From positions 1 through 61,010 of the forward strand of contig NZ_MAFC01000027.1 in the NCBI RefSeq assembly GCF_002013465.1: 61,010 nt of DNA, written 5' to 3'. Shown here one piece after another: positions 1 through 8,179 of this stretch. Each line of letters starts with the position of its first letter. The first letter of the stretch is position 1. Both the position numbers and the translations under genes were made by a program. This DNA is from Mycobacterium sp. D16R12. Lineage in GTDB: Bacteria; Actinomycetota; Actinomycetes; Mycobacteriales; Mycobacteriaceae. A model generated the notes under the pieces. It made no database searches. It worked only from the letters and a program-made list of their open reading frames with translations, and had not been told where the DNA came from.

Positions 1-1112
1 TCAAGTACATCGTCAACGGTAGCGGGTTCCGCAGAGGTTCCCTCCCACCTGCTTGCCGCATCGAGCACATCGGCGATTGTTCGCACGATGGACCTGAATC
101 CGATACGTCCGTCCAGGAAGGCCGCGGCCGCGGTTTCGTTGGCGGCGTTGTAGACGGCGGTCATGCATCCCCCGGCCTCTCCGGCACTCCGGGCCAGGTC
201 GACGGCGGGAAAAACCTGGGCATCAAGCGGCTCGAACTCCCAGGTAGAGGCAGTATTGAAGTCACAGGCCACGGCCGCGCCGGGTACCCGGTCAGGCCAT
301 CCCAACGCCAGGGCGATGGGCAGTTTCATATCGGGTGGGCTGGCCTGCGCCAGCGTCGACCCATCGGTGAACGTCACCATCGAGTGCACGATCGACTGCG
401 GGTGCACCACCACACCGATCTGCCGGTACGGCACATCGAACAGTAGGTGCGTCTCGATGAGTTCGAGCCCCTTGTTGACCAGAGAGGCCGAATTGAGGGT
501 GTTCATCGGTCCCATCGACCAGGTGGGATGCGCACCGGCCTGTTCGGGGGTGACATCCTGGAGCTGTTGCGCGGTCCAGCCCCGAAAGGGCCCTCCTGAC
601 GCGGTCAGGATCAGCTGCGCCACCTCGCCACGGGTGCCGCCGCGCAGACATTGCGCGAGCGCGGAGTGTTCGGAGTCGACGGGGACAATCTGGCCGGGAG
701 CGGCGGCCTTGGTGACCAGCGGCCCTCCTGCCACCAGGGACTCCTTGTTGGCCAGCGCCAGTCGTGCCCCCGTCTTCAACGCGGCCAGGGTGGGACGCAA
801 ACCCAGGGCACCGACGAGCGCATTGAGCACCACATCGGCCTCGGTGTTCTCCACCAACTCGGTGACGGCACCCGGCCCGCTCAGTACGGGTGTATCGAGC
901 CGCTCGGCGGCACTCGCGTCCGCCACCGCGACGTTGGTCACCCCGGTGTCGGCGATCTGCCGCCTCAGCAGGTCGATGTTGCCGCCGCCGGCCGCCAGGC
1001 CCACCACCTCGAAGCGATCGGGGTTGGCGGCGATGACCTCGAGCGCCTGGGTCCCGATGGACCCGGTGCTGCCGAGCAGTAGCACCCGGCAGACCTCTGA
1101 ACTACGTGTCAC
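1..1112 (-). CDS. dxr: 1-deoxy-D-xylulose 5-phosphate reductoisomerase, C-terminus off the window
   Basis: NADPH-dependent conversion of DXP to MEP, the first committed step of the non-mevalonate isoprenoid pathway; the classic fosmidomycin target. The start is GTG at 1112. The N-terminal nucleotide-binding GSTGSIG lies at about residues 14-20, followed by LANKESLVAGG, the active-site PVDSEHSA, TASGGPFRG and the MGPMNTLNSASLVNKG region. About 370 codons are present and the frame is open at base 1, so only the last residues are missing. It is the third gene of a minus-strand run behind the RHH protein and the DUF4097 protein, 21 bp after the latter. In M. tuberculosis the same gene sits at this edge of the rlmN-cdsA-frr region. 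Confidence 0.96.
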   Translation of the reverse strand, partial: MTRSSEVCRVLLLGSTGSIGTQALEVIAANPDRFEVVGLAAGGGNIDLLRRQIADTGVTNVAVADASAAERLDTPVLSGPGAVTELVENTEADVVLNALVGALGLRPTLAALKTGARLALANKESLVAGGPLVTKAAAPGQIVPVDSEHSALAQCLRGGTRGEVAQLILTASGGPFRGWTAQQLQDVTPEQAGAHPTWSMGPMNTLNSASLVNKGLELIETHLLFDVPYRQIGVVVHPQSIVHSMVTFTDGSTLAQASPPDMKLPIALALGWPDRVPGAAVACDFNTASTWEFEPLDAQVFPAVDLARSAGEAGGCMTAVYNAANETAAAAFLDGRIGFRSIVRTIADVLDAASRWEGTSAEPATVDDVL

Positions 1113-1133
1113 CTAGATATTGTGCGGCCTGCG

Positions 1134-1886
1134 CTAGCCCGCGACTCCCACCGGACGGTGCAGTTCGACATCGCCGGAGGCCGAGCGCACCTTCACCAAG
1201 AACTTCTCGTCCCCCGCCAACGGCCCGTCCACCGAGTCCAGCGAGTTGGTGAGGACACCGCTGGCGGTGTCGATCTGCAGCCGGGCGGCGGTGCCCGTCG
1301 CAACACCGATGGAAGTATCGCCGCTCGCCGTGTCGAAGATCAGTCCGCCGACGACCGCGGACCCGATAGTCACCGATCCGGAGGATGAGGCGGCCTTGAT
1401 ATTGCCGCGCAGTTCCTTCACCGCGAGCTCCCCGCCTGCGGTGCTGAAGCCGGCATCGCCGGTGAGCTCACGGATCGATACCCCACCCGAGGCGGTGTTC
1501 AGGCGGGCGTCCCCGGTGATGACGTCGATCAACAAGTCACCGCTTGCCGATTGGAACTGCACATCGCCGAACGCGCCGTCGGCGCGCACTTCGGCCGAGG
1601 CCACCGCGATGTCCAGGATCGACAAAGTGGGCAGCTCGATGATGATGTCGATGGTGCCGGTGCGGAAGGTCAGCCCCTGCGAAGACAACACCGACAGCAC
1701 GCCTTTGGAGAAGGTGACCTTGGTGCGCTCGGCGGTCTTGACGTCCAACGCCTTGGCGGCATCGCGTGGCCGGACGTCCACAACGGTGTTGGTGCGTTGG
1801 CTCGCGACGATCTGAAGTGTGCCGCGGGCGAGTTCAACCTTGGCGGCGATGGGATCGAGCGTTTCGAATTCCGGCAGAGCAGTCAT
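1134..1886 (-). CDS. DUF4097-family beta-strand repeat protein
   Basis: A 250-residue protein with no signal peptide or membrane segment. From about residue 90 it is a ladder of short repeats carrying SASGD, TASGG, TAGGE, SSSGS and TASGD turns at about 20-residue spacing, the hallmark of DUF4097 putative adhesin/beta-helix proteins. The biochemical role is unknown in the family. It follows the RHH protein by 18 bp, with GGGAAAGGG in the gap as a ribosome-binding site, so the two are probably co-transcribed. DUF4097 proteins often sit beside small regulators; a part in envelope stress is possible but not shown here. Confidence 0.82.
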   Translation of the reverse strand: MTALPEFETLDPIAAKVELARGTLQIVASQRTNTVVDVRPRDAAKALDVKTAERTKVTFSKGVLSVLSSQGLTFRTGTIDIIIELPTLSILDIAVASAEVRADGAFGDVQFQSASGDLLIDVITGDARLNTASGGVSIRELTGDAGFSTAGGELAVKELRGNIKAASSSGSVTIGSAVVGGLIFDTASGDTSIGVATGTAARLQIDTASGVLTNSLDSVDGPLAGDEKFLVKVRSASGDVELHRPVGVAG

Positions 1887-1904
1887 GGTGTTCCCTTTCC
1901 CTTG

Positions 1905-2375
1905 TTAGCGGACCCAGCCACTGATGGTGCGACCTGTGCTGAATGTTGTTGAACTGGAGGACTTTTTGGCCGCAGCGGCCGCGGCGCGCACCAGCCAGGC
2001 GTTGAGCGAGATCCCCTCGTTCCCGGCAGCGGCCTCGACGATGGCGCGCAGGCTTTCCGGGAGTCGCAGCGTCACTCGCCAGGTGCCGGCGCTCTCGTCG
2101 ATCGCGACGGCGGGTTCGGCCTGCTGCTGATCCACCGGCCGGCTCACCACGAATTCCGGCTCGCGGCCGCGCAGCCGCAGATCAACGGAAGCGGGTGCGA
2201 GCTCTCGGGTGATCTGCTCGGCCGCTGCCGACAGCGCGTCGAGCAGAGCGAGCCGGAACGCCGATTCCAACGGGGCGGTCAACCGATCCGCGAGCTCCTC
2301 CGCCTCAGACCCTCCGGTTCGAGCGGCAACAGCGAGTTCCTGACGCACCGCGTCGACATACGGTTGCAGATCCAT
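1905..2375 (-). CDS. HicB-like ribbon-helix-helix protein
   Basis: A 156-residue protein. The C-terminal third (around LRLPESLRAIVEAA, then GISLNAWLVRA) reads as a ribbon-helix-helix DNA-binding fold like HicB antitoxins and Arc/MetJ repressors. The N-terminal 100 residues are a helical region of unknown role. No HicA-like toxin is adjacent, so a toxin-antitoxin role is doubtful; a stand-alone repressor of the DUF4097 operon fits better. The start at 2375 was preferred to a longer upstream frame because the upstream sequence is proline-rich and non-coding in character. The start codon lies inside a perfect 8-bp-arm palindrome, suggesting autoregulation. Confidence 0.72.
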   Translation of the reverse strand: MDLQPYVDAVRQELAVAARTGGSEAEELADRLTAPLESAFRLALLDALSAAAEQITRELAPASVDLRLRGREPEFVVSRPVDQQQAEPAVAIDESAGTWRVTLRLPESLRAIVEAAAGNEGISLNAWLVRAAAAAAKKSSSSTTFSTGRTISGWVR

Positions 2376-2418
2376 GGTGTCATGGTGACACCATTTCAGT
2401 GTCATCGCAAGTGTCACT
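2375..2418. promoter_or_regulatory. Repeated GTGTCA half-sites, candidate RHH operator
   Basis: Positions 2375-2393 hold a perfect inverted repeat with 8-bp arms TGGTGTCA and TGACACCA and a 3-bp spacer. The core GTGTCA recurs in direct orientation at 2399-2404 and 2411-2416, the latter inside the 9-bp palindrome AGTGTCACT. Clusters of short half-sites overlapping the start codon are typical of operators of RHH proteins. Assignment to the adjacent RHH protein is inference. Confidence 0.55.
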
Positions 2419-2520
2419 TCTCCAGACGCCCCGCCGGGCGGGGGTGCCGCCTTCACCCAGAAGCGGGTGGGCGTGGCACACTATGGGCTGTAGTAGATGT
2501 CTGAGATTGGAGGGCTGGCG

Positions 2521-2781
2521 GTGGCCACGACTGAGGTTGTCAAGCACGACGGAGTCGACGTCGAGGACGTGCCGTCCGCAGCGTTCGGGCGCGGGCTCTC
2601 GGGCCAGAACCCCCGGATCTTCCACATCCTCGGCCTCGCTATTGCGGCCTTCTTGCTGCTGCTACTCAAGGGAAATCACGCAGGCAAGGTTGAGGACATC
2701 TTCTGCGTCGGTTTCGCCGTCATCGTGCTGGCCTTCACCGTGAACGACTACCTCGGCCGCCGCTCGGGCCGCATCCGCTAG
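2521..2781 (+). CDS. DUF2631 small membrane protein
   Basis: An 86-residue protein similar in layout to M. tuberculosis Rv2876: a short hydrophilic N-terminus containing GVDVEDVPSA, then two hydrophobic segments (about residues 35-52 and 58-75) and an Arg-rich end. Function is unknown. GTG at 2521 was chosen because GGAGG lies 7 bp upstream (2509-2513); an ATG at 2497 in the same frame lies before that site. The stop codon abuts the rlmN stop on the other strand. Confidence 0.8.
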   Translation: MATTEVVKHDGVDVEDVPSAAFGRGLSGQNPRIFHILGLAIAAFLLLLLKGNHAGKVEDIFCVGFAVIVLAFTVNDYLGRRSGRIR

Positions 2782-3903
2782 CTAGCGTTCGGACGCCGCC
2801 AACTGTCCGCATGCGGCGGCAATCTCCCGACCGCGCGTGTCACGCACCGTGCAGGAGACTCCCTGCTCGCGCACGCGTCGCACAAACTCCCGCTCCACCG
2901 GCTTCGGACTGGCGTCCCATTGGCTGCCCGGCGTCGGGTTCAGCGGAATCAGATTGACATGAACCAACTGGCCCAAAGCTTTTCGCAGCTTTTTGCCCAG
3001 TAGATCGGCACGCCACGGCTGGTCGTTCACATCGCGAATAAGCGCGTATTCAATGGACACCCGCCGGCCGGTGACATCGGCGTAGTAGCGCGCGGCGTCG
3101 AGCACCTCACCAATCGCCCACCGGGTGTTGACCGGCACCAGGGTGTCGCGCAGCTCGTCATCCGGGCAGTGCAGCGACACCGCGAGCGTGACCCCTAACC
3201 TCTCGTCGGCAAGTTTGCGAATGGCCGGAGCCAGTCCCACTGTCGACACCGTGACACCGCGCTGCGATATGCCGAAACCGTCGGGAGGCGGCGCCGTGAT
3301 CTTGCGCAGCACCGTGAGCACCCGGTTGTAGTTGGCCAGGGGCTCACCCATACCCATGAAGACGATGTTCGACAACCGGCCGGGCCCGCCCGGCAGCTCG
3401 CCGTCGCGCAATGATGCCGCGGCGTCACGGACCTGTTCCAGAATCTCGGCGGCCGACAGATTACGCGTGAGTCCGCCCTGTCCGGTGGCACAGAACGGGC
3501 AGGCCATGCCGCACCCGGCCTGAGATGAGATACACAGCGTGTTGCGATCGGAATAGCGCATGAGCACCGACTCGACGGTGCTGCCGTCGTGTAAGCGCCA
3601 CAAGGTCTTTCGAGTGTCGCCGGAATCGCAGGCCACCTGACGCAGTGGGTTAAGTAGCCGGGGAAAGAGCTCCGCACCCACCCCATCGCGCGCACCCGCA
3701 GGCAGGTCCGTCATCGCCGCCGGGTCGCCCACCAGCCGGCCGTAGTACTGGTTCGCGAGCTGCTTGGCACGAAAGGCCGGAAGCCCCAGAGCGGTCACGG
3801 CCTCGCGCGTCTGCTCGGCGGTCATATCGGCCAGGTGACGCGGCGGCATGGCCCGACGCGGAGCGTCGAACACCAGCGGCAGAGACCCTTTGTCGGCAGA
3901 CAT
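2782..3903 (-). CDS. rlmN: 23S rRNA (adenine2503-C2)-/tRNA methyltransferase, radical SAM
   Basis: Radical-SAM enzyme that methylates C2 of A2503 in 23S rRNA and A37 in some tRNAs. The 373-residue protein has the 4Fe-4S motif CGMACPFC in mid-protein, the glycine-rich GMGEPL after it, and the C-terminal AACGQL, whose cysteine forms the methyl-cysteine/protein-RNA intermediate. Length is normal. It is oriented with dxr and cdsA as in M. tuberculosis, but here a 7-kb accessory block separates it from cdsA. Its TAG stop and the TAG stop of the converging DUF2631 gene form the palindrome CGCTAGCTAGCG. Confidence 0.97.
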   Translation of the reverse strand: MSADKGSLPLVFDAPRRAMPPRHLADMTAEQTREAVTALGLPAFRAKQLANQYYGRLVGDPAAMTDLPAGARDGVGAELFPRLLNPLRQVACDSGDTRKTLWRLHDGSTVESVLMRYSDRNTLCISSQAGCGMACPFCATGQGGLTRNLSAAEILEQVRDAAASLRDGELPGGPGRLSNIVFMGMGEPLANYNRVLTVLRKITAPPPDGFGISQRGVTVSTVGLAPAIRKLADERLGVTLAVSLHCPDDELRDTLVPVNTRWAIGEVLDAARYYADVTGRRVSIEYALIRDVNDQPWRADLLGKKLRKALGQLVHVNLIPLNPTPGSQWDASPKPVEREFVRRVREQGVSCTVRDTRGREIAAACGQLAASER

Positions 3904-3929
3904 AACCCACTCAGTATCCCAGGCCCGCG

Positions 3930-4526
3930 CTAATTCCCCGAACCAGAACGTGCCCGCACATGCATCCGCTCCCCTTGCGGTCCGAAAATATGCAATACCT
4001 CGACGGGCTTATCGGTCGGATTACCGAACCAATGCGGGATATGCGTATCGAACTCGGCGGCCTCACCGGCGGGCAGGATCAGGTCCAGCTCGCCGAGCAG
4101 CAGGCGGACCTTCCCGGAAAGCACATACATCCACTCATAACCGTCGTGGACCTTCAGATTCGGTTCCCCCTTCGGCGAATGTGGCGGGATGATCTGCTTG
4201 TAGCACTGCACCCCTCCGGGCCGGCGGGACAGCGGCAGATACACCGATCCGTGTCGGGTGAACGGTTTGGGGTGAATACGCGGGTCACCCGTAGCGGGTG
4301 CGTTCACCAGCTCGTCGAGTGGCACCTGGTGCGCCTCGGCAAGGAGCAGAAGAAGCTCCAGGGTGGGTCGGCGCTGTCCGGATTCCAGGCGAGACAACGT
4401 GCTTTCAGAAATGCCCGTCGTCTCGGACAATTGGGCCAGGGTGACCTGACGATGCAGGCGCAAGGCCCGCAGCCGCGGCCCCAGGGCATCGAGCACGGCC
4501 TCCAACCGCTGATTCTGATCGTCCAT
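3930..4526 (-). CDS. XRE-family regulator with C-terminal cupin domain
   Basis: About 198 residues. The N-terminal helix-turn-helix (about residues 15-70, with TLAQLSETTGISESTLSRLE) is of the Cro/C1 type; the C-terminal half is a small cupin with HDGYEWMYVLSGKV and the distal IPHWFGN segment. This is the PuuR/SutR-like architecture in which the cupin senses a small ligand. It is divergent from the thioredoxin-reductase-like gene across an 80-bp gap and probably controls it. The start is uncertain: in-frame ATGs occur at 4526, 4535 and 4544, and none has a clear Shine-Dalgarno sequence. Confidence 0.85.
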   Translation of the reverse strand: MDDQNQRLEAVLDALGPRLRALRLHRQVTLAQLSETTGISESTLSRLESGQRRPTLELLLLLAEAHQVPLDELVNAPATGDPRIHPKPFTRHGSVYLPLSRRPGGVQCYKQIIPPHSPKGEPNLKVHDGYEWMYVLSGKVRLLLGELDLILPAGEAAEFDTHIPHWFGNPTDKPVEVLHIFGPQGERMHVRARSGSGN

Positions 4527-4559
4527 ACCGACCATAGTGACCATGAAATTGCTACTTTG

Positions 4560-4573
4560 GCAAGAAAGCTTGC
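4560..4573. promoter_or_regulatory. Candidate operator between XRE-cupin and reductase genes
   Basis: GCAAG-AAAG-CTTGC: a 5-bp-arm inverted repeat in the 79-bp divergent gap, in the AT-richer part where the two promoters must lie. The regulator assignment is inference from position only. Confidence 0.35.
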
Positions 4574-4605
4574 GTGTTTCGCAGGTTCGCCCCAATAGTG
4601 GTGTC

Positions 4606-5547
4606 ATGAACAAACTCTGGGATGTGGCCATCATCGGTGGCGGTGCCGCGGGCCTCTCGGCGGCTATCACCCTCGCCCGGTCGCGGCGGTCGGTCGTCGT
4701 GATAGACGATCACCACCCGCGTAACGCGCCTGCGGATCGGGTTCACAACTACCTCGGGCGTGAGTCAACGCCTCCGGTGGAGCTGTTCGGCATCGGGCGC
4801 GGTGAAGCCGCACAGTACGGCGCGACCTTCCGCGACGCGCGCGTTACGTCGGTATCTCACGCGGACAACCATTTCGATGTGACGACCAATGACGACGGCT
4901 TGACGGTCCATGCCCGCCGGGTCCTGGTGGCCACAGGAGCGGTGGATGAACTACCCGACATCGAGGGACTGGCGCAGCGCTGGGGCCGCGACGTCCTGCA
5001 CTGTGCCTACTGCCATGGCTGGGAGGTGCGCGATCGCGCCATCGTGGTACTGGGCACCGGCCCTGTGGCGGTGCACCACGCCCTCATCTTCCGCCAGCTC
5101 AGCGATAACGTCACCCTGCTGCGGCACAACGATTTTCCGCTTTCACCCGAGGACGCCGCGCAGTTGGCCCGCCGAGGCATCGGCGTCGTCGACGGACCGG
5201 CGGCGCGACTGCAGATCGCCGATGACGCACTCACCGGAGTGGAGCTGAAAACCGGCGCCACGGTTCCGTGCGATGCGTTGGTCGTCGCGACGGTGGTATC
5301 GGCACGCATCGACATGCTGGCGCCCACTGGCCTGACGGCGCAGGAGATGCGACTCGGGGACCACCTGCTGGGGACATATCTGCCGGTCACCAGGGGCGCC
5401 ACCACAGTGCCGGGGATCTACGCCGCCGGGAACGTCGCTGATATCAAGGCGCAGGTCATCACCTCGGCGGCGGCCGGAACCGAGGCCGCCGCAACCATCA
5501 ATGCCGACCTCGCGGTCGCCGACGCCCAGGAGCCACAACATGTCTGA
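4606..5547 (+). CDS. Thioredoxin-reductase-like FAD/NAD(P) oxidoreductase
   Basis: A 313-residue flavoprotein of the TrxB type. The N-terminal FAD-binding motif is GGGAAGLSAA near residue 10, the redox-active pair is CAYC (normally CATC), followed by HGWEVRD, and a second Rossmann motif, GTGPVAVHH, binds NAD(P)H. The C-terminal GIYAAGNVAD closes the FAD domain. It is not the housekeeping trxB, which lies elsewhere in mycobacteria; paralogues of this type often act on other disulfide substrates. It overlaps the methyltransferase gene by 8 bp, so the two are translated together, and is divergent from the XRE-cupin regulator. Confidence 0.9.
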   Translation: MNKLWDVAIIGGGAAGLSAAITLARSRRSVVVIDDHHPRNAPADRVHNYLGRESTPPVELFGIGRGEAAQYGATFRDARVTSVSHADNHFDVTTNDDGLTVHARRVLVATGAVDELPDIEGLAQRWGRDVLHCAYCHGWEVRDRAIVVLGTGPVAVHHALIFRQLSDNVTLLRHNDFPLSPEDAAQLARRGIGVVDGPAARLQIADDALTGVELKTGATVPCDALVVATVVSARIDMLAPTGLTAQEMRLGDHLLGTYLPVTRGATTVPGIYAAGNVADIKAQVITSAAAGTEAAATINADLAVADAQEPQHV

Positions 5548-6193
5548 TCACCACAACCCGCCCTCCGACGAGAAGTCGTGGGATGAGTTCTACCAATCGC
5601 ACGACGCGCTATGGAGTGGCAATGCCAATCCGCAACTGGTAAATGAGATTTCGGCACTGCCGCCACGTACTGCACTCGATGCCGGCTGCGGCGAGGGCGG
5701 TGACGCGATCTGGCTCGCCCAGAAGGGTTGGCAGGTCACCGGAATGGATTTCGCGGAGACCGCCTTGCGCCGTGCCGCCGACAATGCCACCCGGGCAGAT
5801 CCCGAGCTCGCCACCAGGATCACCTGGATGCAAGCCGACCTGACCACATGGCAGCCGAGTCGTCGATTCGATTTGGTGACATCACATTTCATGCACCTGC
5901 CGACGACGCTTCGCGAGCCCGTGTTCACCGCGCTGGCCGCAGCGGTGGCCCCGGGAGGCACCTTGCTGATCGTCGGTCACCATCCGTCGGACATGCAAGC
6001 GGCGATCGGGCGGCCGGACCTGCCCGACTGGTACTTCACCGCCGAGGACATCGCCGAAGCCCTCGACCCGGACCAGTGGAATGTCGTTGTCGCCGAGTCA
6101 CGCAATCGCACCTTCACGCGGGACGATGAAGAGTTCGATATCGCCGATACGGTGCTGCGTGCCGAGCGTAAGTCGGCCGCGGAAACGATCTAG
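5540..6193 (+). CDS. Class I SAM-dependent methyltransferase
   Basis: A 217-residue protein with the SAM-binding motif LDAGCGEGGDAIWLA near residue 40, the acidic end of strand 2 in GMDFAE, and motif IV around FDLVTSHFMHLP. The order resembles TehB/thiol methyltransferase-like proteins, but the substrate cannot be read from sequence. The ATG at 5540 lies inside the end of the reductase gene (8-bp overlap). A reductase plus methyltransferase under one XRE-cupin switch suggests detoxification of a thiol-reactive or metalloid compound; this is inference. Confidence 0.88.
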   Translation: MSDHHNPPSDEKSWDEFYQSHDALWSGNANPQLVNEISALPPRTALDAGCGEGGDAIWLAQKGWQVTGMDFAETALRRAADNATRADPELATRITWMQADLTTWQPSRRFDLVTSHFMHLPTTLREPVFTALAAAVAPGGTLLIVGHHPSDMQAAIGRPDLPDWYFTAEDIAEALDPDQWNVVVAESRNRTFTRDDEEFDIADTVLRAERKSAAETI

Positions 6194-7056
6194 GCGATAG
6201 CCGCGGACTCTCCCGAAAGTGCCTCGCGTGCAGCCCCTTCCACGGCCGCATACACCGCGGGGTCGAGCCCGCGGCGGCCGACGACCGATAGCGTCGCCAG
6301 GTTCGCCGCGGGCATGACCTCCACCGGAGCGATGCCGTCGGGCAGCCACCCGATGATGGGCAGCAGGGCCATTCCCAGACCCGACCGCAGACCCGCGTAC
6401 AGCCCCGACAAATCCGGTGATTCACCGACAATCTGGTACTGACGGCCCAACGTATGCAGCGCACTGAACATGGGTGCGCGCAAGGTACACGGCTCGGTGA
6501 ACGTCATGACCTGCAGAGAACCAGCGGCACTCGCCTTGTAGCCACGCGCCGCCACCCACTGCAGGCGAACCGTGCCCACCGCGTTGGCACGATCCAGACC
6601 CGACCCGTCGAGAATGACGGCCAGGTCCATGCTCCCCCGGTCGACGGACTCGGCGAGATAGACGTTGCGATCGAAGCGCACGCGTACCGACCAGTCCGGG
6701 AGATGACTACGCAGTGCCGTGGTGATGCTCGGCAGTATCAAGTCCGCGCCGTGCTCGGTGACCCCGAGAATCACCGTGCGCGCCTGGCCGGCGATCAGAT
6801 CGTCGACCGCGGCATCGTGCGCGGCCAGGATGCGACGGGCATGCACCAGCAGCTGCGTGCCCCTGTCGGTGAACACCACACCGCGCCCCGCGCGTCGAAC
6901 CACCGGCTCCCCGATCGCGGTCTCCAGCTTGCGCACATGCTGACTCACCGCGGATTGGGTCAGATGCAGCACGGCCGCGGCCCGATGGAATCCCCCACAG
7001 TCCGCGACGGCGACCAGTGACCGCAAAGGCGCGATATCGAGTGTCGAACTCGCCAT
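6190..7056 (-). CDS. LysR-family regulator
   Basis: A 288-residue protein with the winged HTH at residues 5-65 (LHLTQSAVSQHVRKLE) and a periplasmic-binding-like effector domain (about 90-280). It is divergent from the EamA exporter and probably controls it. The gap between them holds a perfect 9-bp-arm inverted repeat fitting a LysR site. Its stop codon overlaps the converging methyltransferase stop in the tetramer CTAG. Confidence 0.92.
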   Translation of the reverse strand: MASSTLDIAPLRSLVAVADCGGFHRAAAVLHLTQSAVSQHVRKLETAIGEPVVRRAGRGVVFTDRGTQLLVHARRILAAHDAAVDDLIAGQARTVILGVTEHGADLILPSITTALRSHLPDWSVRVRFDRNVYLAESVDRGSMDLAVILDGSGLDRANAVGTVRLQWVAARGYKASAAGSLQVMTFTEPCTLRAPMFSALHTLGRQYQIVGESPDLSGLYAGLRSGLGMALLPIIGWLPDGIAPVEVMPAANLATLSVVGRRGLDPAVYAAVEGAAREALSGESAAIA

Positions 7057-7153
7057 CTCGCCACCGTAGTCCGATCACAATATTTGATCAATATTTCCCC
7101 GGCCACACACCGAGTACCTCGCTGGCGCGCACTTTGAACATCAATCGATCACG

Positions 7154-7179
7154 ATTACTGATTGATTATGATCAGTAAT
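7154..7179. promoter_or_regulatory. Perfect inverted repeat, candidate LysR binding site
   Basis: Arms ATTACTGAT (7154-7162) and ATCAGTAAT (7171-7179) with an 8-bp spacer, 35 bp before the exporter start. A second AT-rich site with the palindromic core TTGATCAA lies at 7084-7091, 28 bp before the lysR start. One strong site near the target and a weaker one near the regulator is the usual LysR divergent arrangement. Confidence 0.6.
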
Positions 7180-7213
7180 TATCGTTGGACATCAGCCACC
7201 CGGACCGGCGACG

Positions 7214-8170
7214 ATGGCTGCCATGGAGAAGATGCCGGCGTCCATGACCAAGACCTCGGCGGTCGCACTGACGTTTCTGTACGCGCTTGGCTACCCGATC
7301 GGCGCGCTCTCGGTATCGGCGATGACGCCGATGCTGGTGCTGGTCGCCCGGTTCGCCCTTGCCGGAGCAATCCTTGCCGCCTGGGCGTTCTTCTCGAAGG
7401 TCACCTGGCCGACAGGCCGCAAGCTCGGGCACGTCATCGTCGCCGGTCTGCTGATGCAGGCCGTGCAGTTCTGCGCGCTGTACGAAGCGCTCGAACACGG
7501 GGCTCCTGCCGTCCTGGGCGCCGTCGTCATCTCCATGAATCCCGTGGTCACTGCCGTGTTGGCCGCCCTGTTCCTGGGTGAACGCCTCAACGGTTGGCGG
7601 ATTGTCGCTCTTGGCCTGGGAGTGCTGGCGGTGTTGGCCGCATGCGCCAATCGACTGCTCGCCACCGGCGGTATCGACACCGTGCTGGTGCTGCTTCTGG
7701 TCGCGTTGTTGGGCCTGGCCGCGGGCGGGGTGTACCAACAGCGGTTTTGTGCTGATGTCGACTTCCGGGCCAACAGCGCCATCCAGAATCTCGCCGGGCT
7801 GCTGCCCGCCGGGGCGCTGGCGTTACTGACACCCAATGCCGTGCACGACCCCTGGAAGGCCGCGGGAGCTGTCGCGGCGGTGGTGCTGTTCAACGCCACG
7901 CTGTGCACCTCGCTCTACGTTCGGTCGGTCAGCAAGTTCGGCGCGGCGGCAGTGGCCATGCTGTTCTGCGTCATCCCCGCCGCGGCGGGGCTGTTGTCCT
8001 GGATCCTGCTGGGCCAGCGGGTGGATATCGGAATGGGAATCGGCCTGGTGATCGGCGCGCTGGCCTGCTGGCTCAACGCCCGGGCAAGCCGGCCCGCCAA
8101 GGCTCGCGAGAACGCCGCAATCGAGGTGGTAGCCGCCGCGCCTACCCATCAGCCGGTGGCGGCCAGCTAG
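7214..8170 (+). CDS. EamA/DMT-family exporter
   Basis: A 318-residue protein with about ten hydrophobic segments in two repeats, as in drug/metabolite transporters of the EamA (RhaT/YdcZ) superfamily; each half ends in a helix followed by a short charged loop (LGERLNGWR, then LGQRVDIGMG). Substrate unknown. It is divergent from a LysR regulator, a common arrangement for amino-acid or metabolite exporters. In-frame ATGs at 7214, 7223, 7232 and 7244 leave the exact start open; the only purine-rich site, GGAGAAG, is at 7225-7231. Confidence 0.88.
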   Translation: MAAMEKMPASMTKTSAVALTFLYALGYPIGALSVSAMTPMLVLVARFALAGAILAAWAFFSKVTWPTGRKLGHVIVAGLLMQAVQFCALYEALEHGAPAVLGAVVISMNPVVTAVLAALFLGERLNGWRIVALGLGVLAVLAACANRLLATGGIDTVLVLLLVALLGLAAGGVYQQRFCADVDFRANSAIQNLAGLLPAGALALLTPNAVHDPWKAAGAVAAVVLFNATLCTSLYVRSVSKFGAAAVAMLFCVIPAAAGLLSWILLGQRVDIGMGIGLVIGALACWLNARASRPAKARENAAIEVVAAAPTHQPVAAS

Positions 8171-8179
8171 CCTGGCTGC

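Noticed and set aside
163..1116. Long plus-strand open frame opposite dxr
   Set aside because: It is the complement of dxr, whose motifs are all present on the minus strand; the plus frame has no recognisable protein and is a high-GC shadow.
1905..2456. Classical HicAB toxin-antitoxin pair
   Set aside because: Only a HicB-like RHH protein is present. The adjacent DUF4097 protein is not a HicA double-stranded RNA-binding toxin.
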